64,000 nt of DNA from Solea solea (taxonomy: Eukaryota > Chordata > Actinopteri > Pleuronectiformes > Soleidae), in NCBI RefSeq assembly GCF_958295425.1, contig NC_081149.1:23111964-23175963 (forward strand), written 5' to 3'. Below, piece by piece: positions 47,801 to 62,800 of the stretch. Each line of letters starts with the position of its first letter. Positions within the stretch are counted from its first letter, which is position 1. The position numbers were made by a program, and so were the translations under genes. Below the pieces are notes generated by a model. The model ran no database searches. It had not been told where the DNA came from and saw only the letters and a program-made list of their open reading frames with translations.

Positions 47801-50800
47801 GTCGACAGCAGAGGCGGTGAAACTACCTCTGCTGCATTTTGGCAAACACTCCCCTCCCTCCTCTATCTCTCTTTTTTCTTTTCTTTTTTTTTATCTGCGA
47901 TCAATGAACCTGAACCTGCAGCCTGTTTTACATACAGCAGCAACAACACCTCCATTTTCTGCAGCCTTTGTCTCAATTATTGTCCTTTTTTGTGCTTGAG
48001 ATAATGTTCAGTTTAAATTTGACTGTTTTAGTAAAGGATAGATAATACAGATGAATTCATTCACTGAGAAACAAACATGAATATCAAACCTGAAGCGCTC
48101 CCTCACACCTTCACACGACTGTGTGTCACGACCGCCTCTTGTCAGGGTATAACAGCAGCAGCAGCTTCTTTTGTTTCGTGTTTGAACGTGATTGTGAGCT
48201 CTACCTATCTGTATGGAAACCTGATACGTGTGTGTGTGTCAGTGATGTCTGTATACATACAGATTGTTTGTGTGTGTGTGTGAGTAATAGATAATCTGTG
48301 GCTGTGTCAAAGTGGGGCCTTCCTTTTGAGCTGGAGCTATTTTTAGAGAACCTCCTTATCATTCTGCTGTGGGGTAAACAACCCACACACACACACGCGC
48401 GCACTTACGCCCATTAAAGCCCACAACAGGAAATATAATTTACATAGATCGTATACGCCTACTGTACACACTGTGTAGTTTAGGGTCTTTGAGATAAGCA
48501 ACATTCAGAGTGCACTGTCTTCCTGGGTTAATAGTGTTTTGATTCTTTGAAACTCTGTATGTTTTCTGTCAGTGGTTTTAGGTTTAGATTGCAGTTAAAC
48601 CTTTAACACCTAAGCCTCAAAATGTCTGTCTGCCCAGTTTTCCAAAATAACTTTCAATACCTGGCAGTTATTTACAACTTACTGCATGTTAAAATAGTGT
48701 ATTAAGAAGTTTTATTTAAAAAACTTTGTCTCAATGTCCAAACACAGGCCAAACAATGGGAACTACTGTATGCACAGGCGTTTTTCCACAAATACGCTGA
48801 TTCGACAGCGAGTGGTCTGCGATACACTCGGTGTTAAAGGGTTAATCCTCCATATTGTTGTTACATGAGTTTCTTAAAATAGATTATTTGTGGGAAAACT
48901 ATATGTCTTGTCACCACTAATTTAATTTTAATTTAATCTAATGTAATGCTGTGGTCCATTTCTGGGTCCCACTCACATTATATATGAAAAAAGTCACATT
49001 TAAAAAGCATAAACTGGTCCAGCTGGTCAGGTCCAAGCTCTTTCACTTCCCACAGATGGTGTTGGTTAAAAAGTTTTCTTTTTCCATTTTCCTTCTGTTC
49101 TCTGCAACTCTTTTGCGTGCGTTGGTGTCTCATGAGACAAAAAATGAACTGTTTAAGCTCCTTTGTCTTGTACTAAGCAGAGTGATTTGTGCATGTAAAC
49201 ATTTGAATGAGTCTGTGACCAAACATTTCTGCACCACAGACAGGAAATCCATCACCTCTCAGACATTGTAGATTTTTAATCTACATTTTTGCTGCAGATT
49301 ATACATTTATTCACTTGAAAGTCTTTGTGATCATTTGTCACGAGTGTGTAGTGTCTGCATGTCAGGCTTGAACTGAGAGAGGCTGCAAATAGCAGACGGC
49401 CAAGAAATTACTTAGTGTGATTTATTTAGATGGCAAATCGAGCTGACTCTGGTAAAAGACTTATTAATCTGATTAAGTCTTTGTGTGTGTGTGTGTGTGT
49501 GTGGAGCTGCAGTGGGAACCTTTGAAGTTGACTTGAGTGTTTCCGTTTTATTTGTGTGTTTTTTTACTGACGCAGTAATCATTTGAAAAGGTTTCAAACT
49601 TTAACTGAAGTTATTTAGTTTGACATTGACTTTTTTTCATAGACAGACGTTAAACTCAGTTAGCACATTCTAAGAATCCCCTTCTTCATAACAAATAACA
49701 GTTGCTAATATTTTCAAAATGTTGGTTTTGTTAATGTTGTGGCAGATAATAAAAATGTTTTACTAATGCTAAATAACATTTCATAGGCTTCTTACTGTGA
49801 AGAGGAACAACAGTTCAGTACACTGTGCATGTGATTTAGTCAGTGGATTAAATGTTAAATTGAATGATACATATTTTGAAAGGTTTTTGTTGTTTGCTGT
49901 GTGACTTTGTGTCTTTTGTAAAGTTGATGATGTGTGTGATTGGAACAGTAACAGGGTTTTGTCTTCTTCCAGCTCTTTTCCTGAGCTGTTTATCTTGCCG
50001 GCTGCTTCAGTGTCTTTCCCTGCGTTATCTGCTAGATTTAATGTCAGCGACAGGCAGGTACAGTACAGTACAGTACAGTACAGTACAGTACGAGCAGACA
50101 GTTGCTCGTGGCCCGGTGCTAAGAGCGGAGAGAATTCCCTGAGAACAGCTGATATCGTTAATCACAGTTATATGAAAACCCCCTAAAAGGTGATGAATGT
50201 AAAAAGGTACAGCGACAGATTTAAGCATATAAAACGGTTGTGTTTGTAATAAATAGCGTGTCTGCTTTGGAGCAGAATAATATAATTACATGAGAAAAAA
50301 ACATTATGCATCTTAAATATTCACCCACATAATCTATGAGAGAGGGATGGAGAGAGCAAACATTGGCTGCATTTCCCAGTTTCTCTTCCCGTGCAGGAGA
50401 AAAGTATCTATCCAGTATCTATGTTTTAACTCATCTCCATGACAGACCCTCGTTTTCTCCACCGATTGAGACATTTTTGGTATTTGGTTGTATTTCTTAG
50501 TAACAAGCTGCTCTCTGCTTGCTCTGCTGACTTAAATGGTTTTTCAGCCTGCAAATGAAAATGTGTTTTGAGAGTATACAGTGAAGCCACTATTTTCAAA
50601 TTCTATGTTAAAATGTACAGTATATACAAAGGCTTTAAGGATGTGCAATATAAAGTGTCTTATATCCTTTTTTTTCAGCACAGCCTCTCGGCAATGTGAT
50701 GAAAAATGACTATACTTCTATAACTATACTAACTAACTAAAGAAAAGGGTCTACTTTACATTACTACTAAAAATGCTATATAAAATGAATCATAACTTTT

Positions 50801-53800
50801 GAGAAGCATTTTTCTTTTTAAAAAAGCCTGAATATGTGACCTATAAACACACACACACACACCCACAATGTCCATATAAGGAGTTGTGTATTATTAACAC
50901 AGCAATTCACCACTGAGGGTTAACATCTGATACAAAATAATCATTTTATATCTTAACATAATCATTTTCTATTGTCAGGTCCCTATTGTATCTTAAAAGA
51001 CCAAAAACTAAAACATTTAGCTGGAAAATGCATTAAAAAAAAGAACTGTGGAGTCCCAGAGGTGGCCGAGAATCCTGTGAGACATTATTCAGTAAAAAAC
51101 CTTCACCTCTGATTCAGTAGCAGCTTCATGACTTATCAATTGCCACCCTGCAGACATCTGACTGGATAAAACCCCATGAGACACGGGGGGATGAATAATT
51201 TAATGGGATGCCTGGAATAAGAGAGAAAAATGTCGAGATGCAGGGAGTGACCGTGTTGTCACTGTCCTGCTTCACGCACGGCAAAGAGAGGAAGCACTTT
51301 CACAGTAATAGATTGAAGAGGTAGATATTCATTATGATAATTAGTCAGTTAAAAAATAACCCAAAAAAGAAGTGGAGGAGGAATTGGATTCAAGCATTTG
51401 AACCGACGATGAGCCACCAGAGCAGTTTTGCTGATGGTAATGGTGTTTGCTGAAATGATCGCACTAACTGATTTAGATGAGGGCGACGTTCTCAAGAGGC
51501 CCAGCGATAATTCCCCCGCCCACAACAGATTTGGAGCTCTGCTTCAACTAAAAGAATCAAAGTTAAAGAAGAGATGATGTTTTCACAGTAACTAATAACT
51601 CGAGAGGAAAGTGGAAAAAAAACAAAACACACGCGTTAACTAACAACACATTCAGATGCAGCAAATCCTCAGCCAACAGCAATTTAGAGGAAATCCTGTG
51701 GTGACAAAATGTCGACTCACCAAACCAGACAAAACATCGACTGTGGCTCAATATCCAAATTAATTAAACAGACTGTTTCACTCTTTTATTCTGTGTGGAG
51801 CGCAGGTGCAGTCACTGCACAAAACCACAACCAACAGGTGGATAGATGTCATTGTCATTGTCACACAGATCAGTTTATATTGTTGTATGCTGTGTTTTTA
51901 TTAAGGAGTTACAGGGGAGTTAGTGGATTTATAAAGGCCGATAGATTGAAAAAGGTATGAAAAAGCCAACCGGCTGAAATATTCATTATAGTACTAACAG
52001 GAGTTTTTGTTTTATAAATGGTAACATTGATTAAGAAAAACAAACAAAGGTATTTCTAAACCTCCCTAATCTAATGACTCTCAGTTTTGAATCTATTACC
52101 ACTAGGTGGCAGCAGCAGTAAGCACTGTTTAAGTGGACTGCAGTCTGAGAGTTACAAGGTTCACTGAATGCACCTCTAAGCTCGTGGACTCTGCATTAAT
52201 CACACCAGCTCTCATGGATCCAGCAGCAATCTGCAAAGTCTTTAAAACAGTTCTTTAACCAGTTGTTATTGTTATCACTCATAGGGAGAAAAGTCACTTG
52301 TACTCGAGTTTTCAGCTAAAGTGGCCCTTAAATGAGCAAATATAACCACTGACCCATCATTGCTGCTGTGGTGATGTGCACCTCCACATGACAGATGAAG
52401 ACAGAGCAGCCAATAGGTTGTAAAATGTCCCATTGGAGCAGATTAATGGGCGAAACCATTCATCTGTCAAACTCTAGTATCAATCTTAATTTCTTACTTT
52501 CTCCAGAGTGTTGACGAGCCATATGTTGTGTTTCCATAGGAACTAAAATGTGTCTTTACATTCAATGCCAATACACTACCGCAAAAAGAGGCTGCCACCA
52601 TTTTGTACTTCTGCAGTGCTGTAATAAAGAAACACAGCTGTAGTTGTTGTATTCCTCTTTAGTTTGTCGAGCTGTCACAGGAAGCTCGGAGCTTTCCTGA
52701 GGCAAATGTAGGTGCTGCGGTTCTACCCGGTAACAAGAGCAGGAAGGCAAACTTGTACAAGACAATGGATGTTATAATAACTTGATCATGTGTTTCTCTC
52801 ACTGTGATGTTTTGTCAGTTTGAGCATGCCGGCTAATTTGAGCCTAACAGTAGACGAAACATGAAACAACAACAGGACTTGTACTGGAATGAAGAACTGC
52901 CCTTTCAATAGCAAAAGGACAATAAAGTAGCAATCAAATATCAATGATTGACTGAATAATTGATTGATTACCAAAGGGCACATGACAGTAAAAGTTCCCA
53001 GTATTCCCAATCATTTTCCCCTTTTTTTTTTGTTCCCATTTCTGCATTTGTCACCACAATAAGACGGTTTGTCTCTAATGTGGGAACATGAACCTTGTAA
53101 TGAACATATCATTATATGTTGAGCATGGCATGCATCGTCTCATGACTACCAGACGCCGGGCGTTACTTTGTCAGTTGGAAACGATGTATTTAACAATGAT
53201 TTTAAAGCAGTCAAAGTGACCCCCGGCTCTGTCCTGTCCTGCATGCACGTGTAACCATCCCATCTCCCGGCGTTGCATTTAAACTTCACAGCTTAGCAGC
53301 TTGATCCCCCTCTGTCTCAATTGCTGTCTTCTGTCCTCCCTCTCTGCTTACCTACGCTGGCGCCCTCAAGGTCGTAATATTTTTCAAGGTATGTATGGAA
53401 ACTCACTTGTTGAAAATGAAACGAGAGCGAGCTGCCGTCTTCCCCATCATGTGGATAACGCGGTATTGTTGTGTCTACAGAGGTGGTTGTGCGTCACTGT
53501 TTTCCGCTCCCTAGAGCTGAAGCACTGACAGGCGTCTCAGGAGAGAGGAAACCCTACGTGACATAATAGCGACAGCAGCCCTTGTATTGCCATTGCATTG
53601 CACCATTGCAACGTCAGGCTGGTGTCGACTGCTGACTGAATGGAAATGCTCGCTCATTAGCTTCCATCACTCAGCTCCCCCGACGCTCTTGGCTCAGAAC
53701 AAATAAAGTCTCTGAAGCATTACTGGCTTTGTTCTATGTGGAGCTTTGCCATGTTTCTTTATGCGGTTGTCTGATAACCATAGACTGTTTCTGAAAGTGG

Positions 53801-56800
53801 ACTAGTCTTCCAGTAGCAAAACGACTGGCGACATGAAACTGGAAGTTCACAGTTGTCACCTGAAACCAGGCTCCTATTGGACGGTACAAGCTGTCCATCG
53901 TGAAGTGTCCACGGGTCAAATGGAACTTACAAAAATCATCATCATGTGAGATCATCAACTTCTCAATCCTGGTGCTCGGGACCCACTGCCCTGCAAGATT
54001 TCCATGTTTCCCTGCTCCAACACACCCGTGACCAGACTTCTGCAGAGCTTGTTGACAAGCTGATCATTTGAATCAGGTGTGTTGGAGCAGGGAGAACATG
54101 GAAAACATGCAGGGCAGTGGATCCCCAGGACCAGGGTTGAGAAACACTGCTATAGACTTCCAGCAACTATGGCTGCAGGACTGTTTTTGGTGTAATTGAA
54201 CAACTTTGCCAGGCAGCTAATGCTAATGAGTGCTGAACTGGTCCATATAAAAGCAATGGAATCGAGGAACTGGTAAATATTCCTCAGACATGTAGTTCTA
54301 CTGGTCGTCTATGCCCCTCTTCCTTTTTCGTTCTATCTCCATAGAGTAGCTAGAAAATCTATCGCTCAAATGCGAAACAGATCGGCAACAATACTGTCAT
54401 AATGTTGTCTACTACTAGGGATGTTGTTTCAGTTCCTACTCAATGTTTCTGGGTCTGGAGTAGATGATACTAAGTAACCATTGACGTTCCAGAACACCTA
54501 GTTGTTGTACAGTTTGTTCACCGCGGTAGAATTGTCATAAAAGGTGAAACCACATCACAGCAAATTAGCATTCAGCACAGCAAGTTCACTCCTACTGTAC
54601 GAGAGCTTATTTTTAGTTTTCAGCTCGCAGTGTTTGTGCAGAGCTGAATATCCTGAGGACAAAGACGCAGTGTGGGATTCTATTAACCGGACACTGCATA
54701 AACATTATTAGGTCATTGCTTTAGGTTTTAAATAGACCGCGACACGAAACTTTATATTCACATTTTTCTAGGTTACTCTGATGTTTTCTTGGACATTTGA
54801 GCCGTTCACAAATAACCATGGCACGCTTGTGTTTGTATTGCAATGGTGTTGTGGTGTTTTTGCCCGTGTTTCCCTCTCCGTATCCTCCGTTATTGATTTA
54901 CGAACCACTCTACTATCCATGTTGAAAGCAAATCTTTCCATCTCCATTACCTCAAAAAAAATATTTTTAATCACTTGTGTTTGTAATTTGTTCAGTGAGA
55001 TAAATAGTTTCTCACTCCACAGTTTGTGGCGCGCCTTCATAACAGCAAATACTTAGAATGTCCATTATTATTTCTCACACCTGTGTTTTTACAGACACAA
55101 AATGGCTGCCGTTTATGCTCCAAAGTCATAATATTCATCTCTACCTATGTTTCCAACCCTGTCACACGTTATTGCGTTGACGACATCCTATGAAAAACTA
55201 CAGCCTAGTGAGAGCTGAGATGGTTTCTATGGTGATGTGACCCCTGATGACCCTATAGGAGTGCAGGCAATAAATAGAGCTTTGTGTAGACAGCCTGTGT
55301 GCCATTGTTAATGAGAAACAACTGCCACTATAAGCTTTAATGGCTATTTGTTTTGTGCAAATGATCAGTTAGTTTATATCTTTAATCTGAAATTAGATGA
55401 CAATATCATTCCCAACCAGGATTTCTCTCTTGTAAACACTTGTAAAAACCACAAGGGCTGGGCCACATGTCTGCTGCGTTATTGAGCTGTATAGAATAAG
55501 ACCACTTACCATGAAAAGTCTCCTTTGGGTTGATTATGTATACAAATATGTGCAAGAAAAGGAAAGAACTGCTTTACACTCACTGGCAGCAACTTGATAT
55601 GGTTAATATGGTCAAGACCAGTGAATTCCAAAAACAATAGATTGTTCGAGTGAGATTTTTTTGTGGGTCGACCACACCAGGTACCACTCCATCATGTGTC
55701 CTGTGTACTTAAATGAAGTAGCCAGTGAGTGTGTGTGTGTTGTTTTTTCTCTCTTTCACTGGTGTCTGGCAACCAGACCACAGAGGGGCAGTTGATGTAC
55801 ACTGCACTGCAGCGTTTCCTCCTTCCTCAGTCCTCTTTATCCTCTGTATCATGTATGATCTCATACTTTGATCCCAGATCCTTCTCTTGAAAGAGAAAAG
55901 AAGTTTGAAGCATGACCTGCGAAGTCGGGGGCGATAATGACAGAAACGACACGATGGAAAGAGAAAATCTGTGGAGGGAAAAAAGGGAGCGGTTCTCTTA
56001 TCCAAGTGACTGTGGCGCTGGACCTGTTGTGGCGTTGGCGTGTATGTCTGCCAGATATAAAGTAATGGGATGAATGCTGAGGAATGAAGGAGCATCAGGG
56101 GAGTCACTTTCAGTACAATAAAGACTGGGTTTCAGGTGTCCACTTACTTTTGACCTTCTAATGTGTGGACACTGTTTTTATTTCATATTAAAGCAGATAT
56201 TTGACTCTTTATTGTGAAATCCTCTGCTTTATTGTACTACTGCTGCAGCTCTCGGTGAAGCAAATCTCAACACACAGATCCAAAGCGGAGGGGAGCCTTT
56301 CCGCGCCCACAGTGTGATGCATTTGCTGTAATACATCACACACATATGATAGAAGCCCTGTCAGTGTAATTGCTGCAAAGCCTCGGGAAACACATAACTT
56401 TAACAAGATAAATCAATTGTCCCCTGTCCCTCCGAGACAGGGGACAGGGTCTCTCGAGCCAGTGATACATCCAGCTACTTGTGAAGCCTGATTTATATTG
56501 TTAAAGTCTCGGTCTGGTTGCTCAATGCAGTTGCCATGGTTACCACTTCATGGGCTCTAGCTGCAGTGATGTGCGTTGGAATTTCTCTATCTGCCAAACG
56601 CCGCCTGTTAAACGTTTGTACTTTTCTTCTCTGCAGGCAGAGATGGTGGCTCTGCAGAGGCTTCTCCATTAGGTCTGAAGTGAGAGTGTGTGTGTGTGTG
56701 TGTTTAGCCGTCAGCGAGCAGGAGAGATGGACTGTCAGCACAAATGTGGACGGACTGATGAATAATTCACACCGCTGTCTCAGCTGGACTCATTTTTTTA

Positions 56801-59800
56801 GAAAATCTCAAATATGTAACAGAACCTCTGACCGTGTTTTGGGAAGAGATGACGAGGGATTACATGCTCAGAAGAATGTGACGTGTTAGACCCAGCCACC
56901 TGAAAACTGTTGCTTATTAGTTTTACTCGCGCTACCTCAAATTTTCTGCAATATTCCTTTGGACAATACACATTCAGTGTTTGAGCTTACGCTTGTAGGT
57001 TTTGTATACTGTACATCTTGCTCTTTTAAAAGAGGCTTTATCTTATATACTTCAGTGTCGTATATCCTTCCATACCATAGCTGCCTTGCCTATTTTTTAA
57101 CTTTGTACTTTCCACAATAATAATTATCCCTAAACATCCCTAAGTGAGATGAATCAAAATATTTCCTGGCTTATATATTACCTATTTATCTGCACCTGGT
57201 GTTGCACAAAAACAGCAAGTCATATATATCTGTCACTTCTGGTAGCAGTGAAAAGTTACCTTGCTTTGAGATGACGTGTCTTAAACATTGATTTGGTGAT
57301 ATATCGTCATCCTTTCTCATGCAATATAATATTGATTGGTTATTTAATAAATGAAGGCGCTCTAAAACACTCTAAACAGTCCCAGGCGCCGCTCAAGTCA
57401 ATGAGGGAAACTTGGTTGGAAGTTACCTGGCTGAAGAAGAGGGCGTTTACAGCGGGATAATGGTGGAGAAAGCTACGTTAAGAGATGCTCCATCCACGTT
57501 CATACATAGACTTTATGCACTTTGTTCTCTATGTTGTGAATCTTTAGAGAAATCCTGCACTTTTATCTTTTCACAGACTGATGTATCGCTATGTGACTGT
57601 CTTGCAATAAAGTCATTATCTCAGAATCATTGTATCGTGATATGATTTAAATATGTAATGTGTAAACCACAAGTAATTAAAGAAATGTAGTGTACATACA
57701 TTATACATAGTATACATATAAGAACACAAGTTCTGCAGTAATATTATCGCCATGTGAATCACAGACCCTGTGAAGTGCTATGTTTCTCAACCCTCTTGTT
57801 TGCCAGATCTGTTTAAATTAAATCACGAGAAGTGATGGATCACTGAAAAACTAATCAGTCATTTTCAACTCCTATCCTTCACTCTTCCTCCTCCTCCTCT
57901 GCTCTTGTCTTTGCAGACAATGCAAGCGGCACGATGCCCGACAGATGAGCTGTCGCTGACTAATTGTGCCGTGGTGAGCGAGAAGGATCTGCAGTCCGGA
58001 CAGTGAGTCGTCCTTATCGCCCTATTCATCTATGGGTTTGTCAATGCAGGAGCACTTTGATCATTTTATCCTCCGTTTAAACACCCGCGTCCACGTTATC
58101 ATCCATCACTCAACTTGAAGGTCACGGTCGATAATCTGACGTGCAGTTTGTTTATTTGGTTTTATGTTGTAATAATGAGCATGATGATATTACTATGGTG
58201 GATAAGATGGGTGGTAAAAAAGTCTCGATTTCATACTAAAGTCTGCAACAACTCCATGAAACTAAACAAGAAAAGAAATGTCACCTTTAAAACATTAGAC
58301 ATTTGATGTTATTTGATTTCCTGCCATCACTTTTGGTTGCATTTCGATTGACTTATATATAATAATAAGTAATTATAAACTTTATTGGTATAGCACTTTT
58401 CTTACCAAATGTTAGAAAGTTTCAGTGATTGAATCAGTAAATGAATGTATTTCTTCAGTTTCTGGCATACGTTTCCCTCCATGGACTGCATGCAATAAAA
58501 TCTCTGATTTGTCATTGCATGGATTATCATCTCAGTTTTATCCTCTATTTTTACTGCCATGGCAACTGCAGCGTTGTCTTTATTGCACTAACAGCAAATA
58601 GCTCTTCACAGTTTGGTATTAGTCAACTCTGGTTGTTATTTGTCTCAATACCCCTGTTGTTTATTGCAAATTAAAACAGGTCCTAATATAAATATAAATA
58701 TTTAAAGCTCATAAAAAAAAAACAATTATCTACCTAACTCTTTAATTAGTGTTGTAGAAAAGTTCATATGAGAAGGAGGAGCTGGTATCTTAGTAACCAT
58801 CAGATATTATCCAATCACAGTTCGTCAGTAATGTGTCTGTAATGGCATATTAAACTGTGTTGCATGGTCTCTAAACAAATCCAGCTCCTAAGTGGAATAA
58901 ATTAAACGGACTCTTTATGCAGCTTTGTAATTTGTTTTGTAAGTTATTTTCTTCAGAAGTTGATGGAGATCAGAACAGAGAAACAACAAGAATTGATACT
59001 GAACTTTTGTGATTATGAACATGTCTCAAATCATCTGGATAAATACAGATTTTTACAAAAATATGTCTTTGTTGGGCTTGACTTGTTTGCTGCCAATGTA
59101 GAGAAGAGTATAAATAGAGAATGCTAATTTGATTTAATCCTGATTGTTCATACATAGTGTGGAAATTATAATCAAAATACCTTGACCTCAACTGATGGGA
59201 TTGACATTTTCCACAATAAACGTTCAGAGACATTATGTTCAGGAATGAATGCTTATGCCATTGCCTTCATTCTGCACTCTCCATTCATGTTCTATGAAAG
59301 AAAAGTTGGCCATTGTCTTGTTTAAATACATTTTTTTAATTAGGATCATTTGTATAGCCTAGAGGTGATAAAAGATGCAGCTCACATGTTCTGTAACAGT
59401 ATTCCCTCTCTGCAGACACGTGACTGTGAAGACGACGCCCAACCACAAGTTTGCATTTACAGTCAAGACCCACCACACTGTGGCACCTGGAAGTATCGCC
59501 TTCAGCCTGCCGCAGGTACATAATGTGCACACAGGCACATTCCCATTCATTTAGACAACCTAAACAAAGCATTATCCCTTATTCTAACCATAACCAGTTA
59601 ATACTTAACCCTAACTTTAACCTAACCACAGGTCCTAAAGATGTAAAAAATACAAGTACACACACACACCTAGAAATGTCCTAATAGATCTTTCTTTCTC
59701 TTTTAGAGGAAATGGGCCGGTCTCTCCATTGGTCAGGAGGTGGAAGGTACAAAACCCTCAGTTTGCTGCATCTGATGATTACCTGTACACAAAGAGAACC

Positions 59801-62800
59801 AGATTTTATTTCTATTTTTTTATTTCTGTTTGTTCGCACATATGAAAATACCATGTAAATGCAAGAAGTGATGTAATGATGAGATACAGAAACCCACAGG
59901 GTACAATTTTTAAAGGGAAGAACATTTGAAATAATTATCTCAATTTAAAAAGAAAAATGTGAATAAGGGATTCAAAACATGACAAAATATGAATTGTATA
60001 TTGACAAATATTCATATATACACTGGATAACTGAACAAAATAAAACGAGGCTTGTATACAACAGCATAAATTATATTATATGAATTCTCAAACACTATTT
60101 ATCCCACTAGCTGCAGTTATAGCTTTCAGTAGCAGCATTAGCTTACTTGCTAATGAAGCTAATATTAGCTCTATGAACCGGTTTAAGTGCTCTATTCTTT
60201 TCTCTTATTTTATTTTTTTAGCTGACTTGATAAAATAACAGCCCTGTGTATACAATACACTTACAAACAATATCATGCTAAAAATTGAACAATGCTGAAT
60301 GTGTCTTCTTCACAGCAGACATTTTGACATGCGCTAACAGGATTAGCACAAGTGTTATTGATAACATTAACTAGTTAGGTTTAGTCAGGACAGAGAGGCA
60401 GCAGGTAAGTCACTAAACTAAAGAATCAATTTGATTATTAGCACCTGTGCTTTTCCTACTGTTACATGTCAACATGTCTGCCATGAAAAAGACAAAATAA
60501 GCAGTTTTATTAGCTTAAAAAAGACAAGGGAATAAAAGAGTGTATCAGGGTGGAAAGTGAGTTTGTGCTTACACAGCTTAATTTCTTTTTTTTCAGTTTC
60601 TTAGCTTACAGGATTATTTAACTCTCCTGTAATCCTCAAATCTACTGACATTGTTTTTCCTTGTTACATTTGAGGTACCTCAAATGCTGACTTTATGTCT
60701 TAGACATGGGTGACTGTATATTTGGTGAGGCCTGGAGCCATTTTTGATTAGCAGCACTAATAAGTCTGCCCTGTTATTCAAGTTGGGAGAGGGACCATAA
60801 CTTTCCATTTTTGGAAGGCAATGATGCCTCATAATCATCAAAAAACCTCACTGACAGAAAAACCTTTAAATTAAATTCAAACACCTTTTTTTGTGTCATC
60901 AAATATGAAGCAAAGACGTTTAGAGAGCCATTAAACATTAACTGGTTGACCCCAAGGATAAAAGAAAGGTTACATTTATAATTAATGCCACTTTACAATT
61001 TTGCATTAAAAAAAATTAAAAGAGAATTCTAATCTAGTCGTTAAGTTACATTTATTTTCATAGACATATTGTTCATTTGCTTTTTGTGTGTGTGTGTGTC
61101 ATGCAGTGTCCAACTATACATTTGACAAGTCCAAGCAGTGCATTGGCGCCATGACAATCGAAATTGACTTCCTGCAGAAGAAGAGCACCGACTCCTCTCC
61201 CTATGACTCGGACAAGATGGCTGCCGAGTTCATCCAGCAGTTCAACAACCAGGCGTTCTCTGTCACCCAGCAGGTTGTGAAGATTTTATTACCTCAAAGT
61301 TTCAAACATTTTTGCTGTTGGTCTGTAGGGTTTGTGATCGTGGTCTTGCCTCTCTGTCCCTCAGCTAGTGTTCAGTTTCTGCGATAAGCTGTTCGGCCTG
61401 GTGGTGAAGGACATCGAGGCGATGGATGCCAGCATCCTGAAAGGAGAGGCACCCTCAGCAAAGAAACCGCAGAAGGTAAGGAGTTGTTCTGCGGTTTCTG
61501 CCTCAGAGTTTCACGCAGTACAGTCGGTGATCGATTATTATTCACTGCGGCTGAATTCTGGCACCTGTGGGATTTCATTGATTATCCAGAACAAACATGT
61601 TACCCCTCCGTCATATAGTTCAAATTAATAAAGCACCGGCTTCATTGTTCTGTCATTAAATCAGGTCAAAGGCATTTTAAATCATACAGTGGCATATATT
61701 GTTAAATGATTTACAGTATGCTGCAGTTTATCAGCTTTTAGTGAATAATTAGTATCACATTTTCATTTATTTTTATTCATTAATGTTGGGGTATTAACAT
61801 AAAAGAAATGCACTCCATATCTGTAAATACAGCAACACACGTAAACTGTGAAAATACAAATACTTCTGTGGAGGAGGATTAGGGCCACATGACACTTTAT
61901 TAGTATAACAATAATAATAATAATAATAATAAATATAATAATGATGATAATAATAATAATAAAGCCAGAATTCTGAGATTAATATCGGGAATTCAGAGAA
62001 AGATAATAGATATACAAATGCCACATGTTAAAACTATAATGACAGATCACACACAAAGAAATCTGGCAAGATTATTGGAACATAGCTGACACAGGACACA
62101 CTGTACTCACCTGCTCAAGTTTAGAACACACAGGCCTCAGTCATACACTTTAAACACCCCACTGGACTATGTGACCACTGCAAAGTTTTTGCATCACCAG
62201 AAAAGCAATAGTGGTCACTAAACATGAGCATGTGCTGCATTTGACTGGTTAAACATGGTGTATGATGTTGGAAGGGAGGCAAAGAAAAGATAAAGTCTTC
62301 TACATCACAAACTTGACTGTGGCTGTATTTCTTCTGACAGATCGACGTCGGGCTGATGGTGGGCAACAGCCAGGTGATATTTGAGAAGGCAGAGAGTTCT
62401 TCCCTCACACTAGTCGGTATGTGTCTTCTGTCTCCTTATGTGTATATCCCACAAACGTACTGACCTCAAAATCTGTAGGTTGTTAAGGTTGTTATGGTTG
62501 TCGGAGCCAGTATTGAGTTCCTTTAGTTTAAATGATTAATGCAGGATTACATGTTACAGTGTAATATCTCAATAGTTAAGGAGTTAACTAGTGTGACACT
62601 AAAGCTCGCTTTAAACCCTGAACTACAATCCCATAAAACCACGGCTTCAAAGCTTGCTTTAGTGTGAAAAAAAATCATGTCACATTTGTTCGTGATTCAA
62701 TCAGGTGATTCACTGGCACTGTTCCTTGTGAGTGTTTTCCAAATGTGGAGACGTTGTGAGCCAAAAAGAAAAAATGAACTGTTGAAAAAACAATAGAATC

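Larger units (their letters stand above)
38993..57916 (+). other. nsf intron 1 (18.9 kb)
   Basis: The donor is CGG|GTAAGA at 38993 and the acceptor TCTTTGCAG ends at 57916. No nested gene is recognised on either strand. The intron holds hAT-type and TTAA-flanked elements, SINE-like copies, a LINE fragment, a long CA array and other simple repeats (listed separately). Parts I could not assign, such as about 51000-53900 and 54200-55650, are plain non-coding sequence to my eye. Confidence 0.85.

Noticed and set aside
55709..56107. A 132-codon reverse-strand frame as a gene
   Set aside because: No recognisable domain, no splice context and low-complexity ends. The region near 56080-56165 (CAGGTGTCCACTTACTTTTGAC) looks like a dispersed-repeat terminus.
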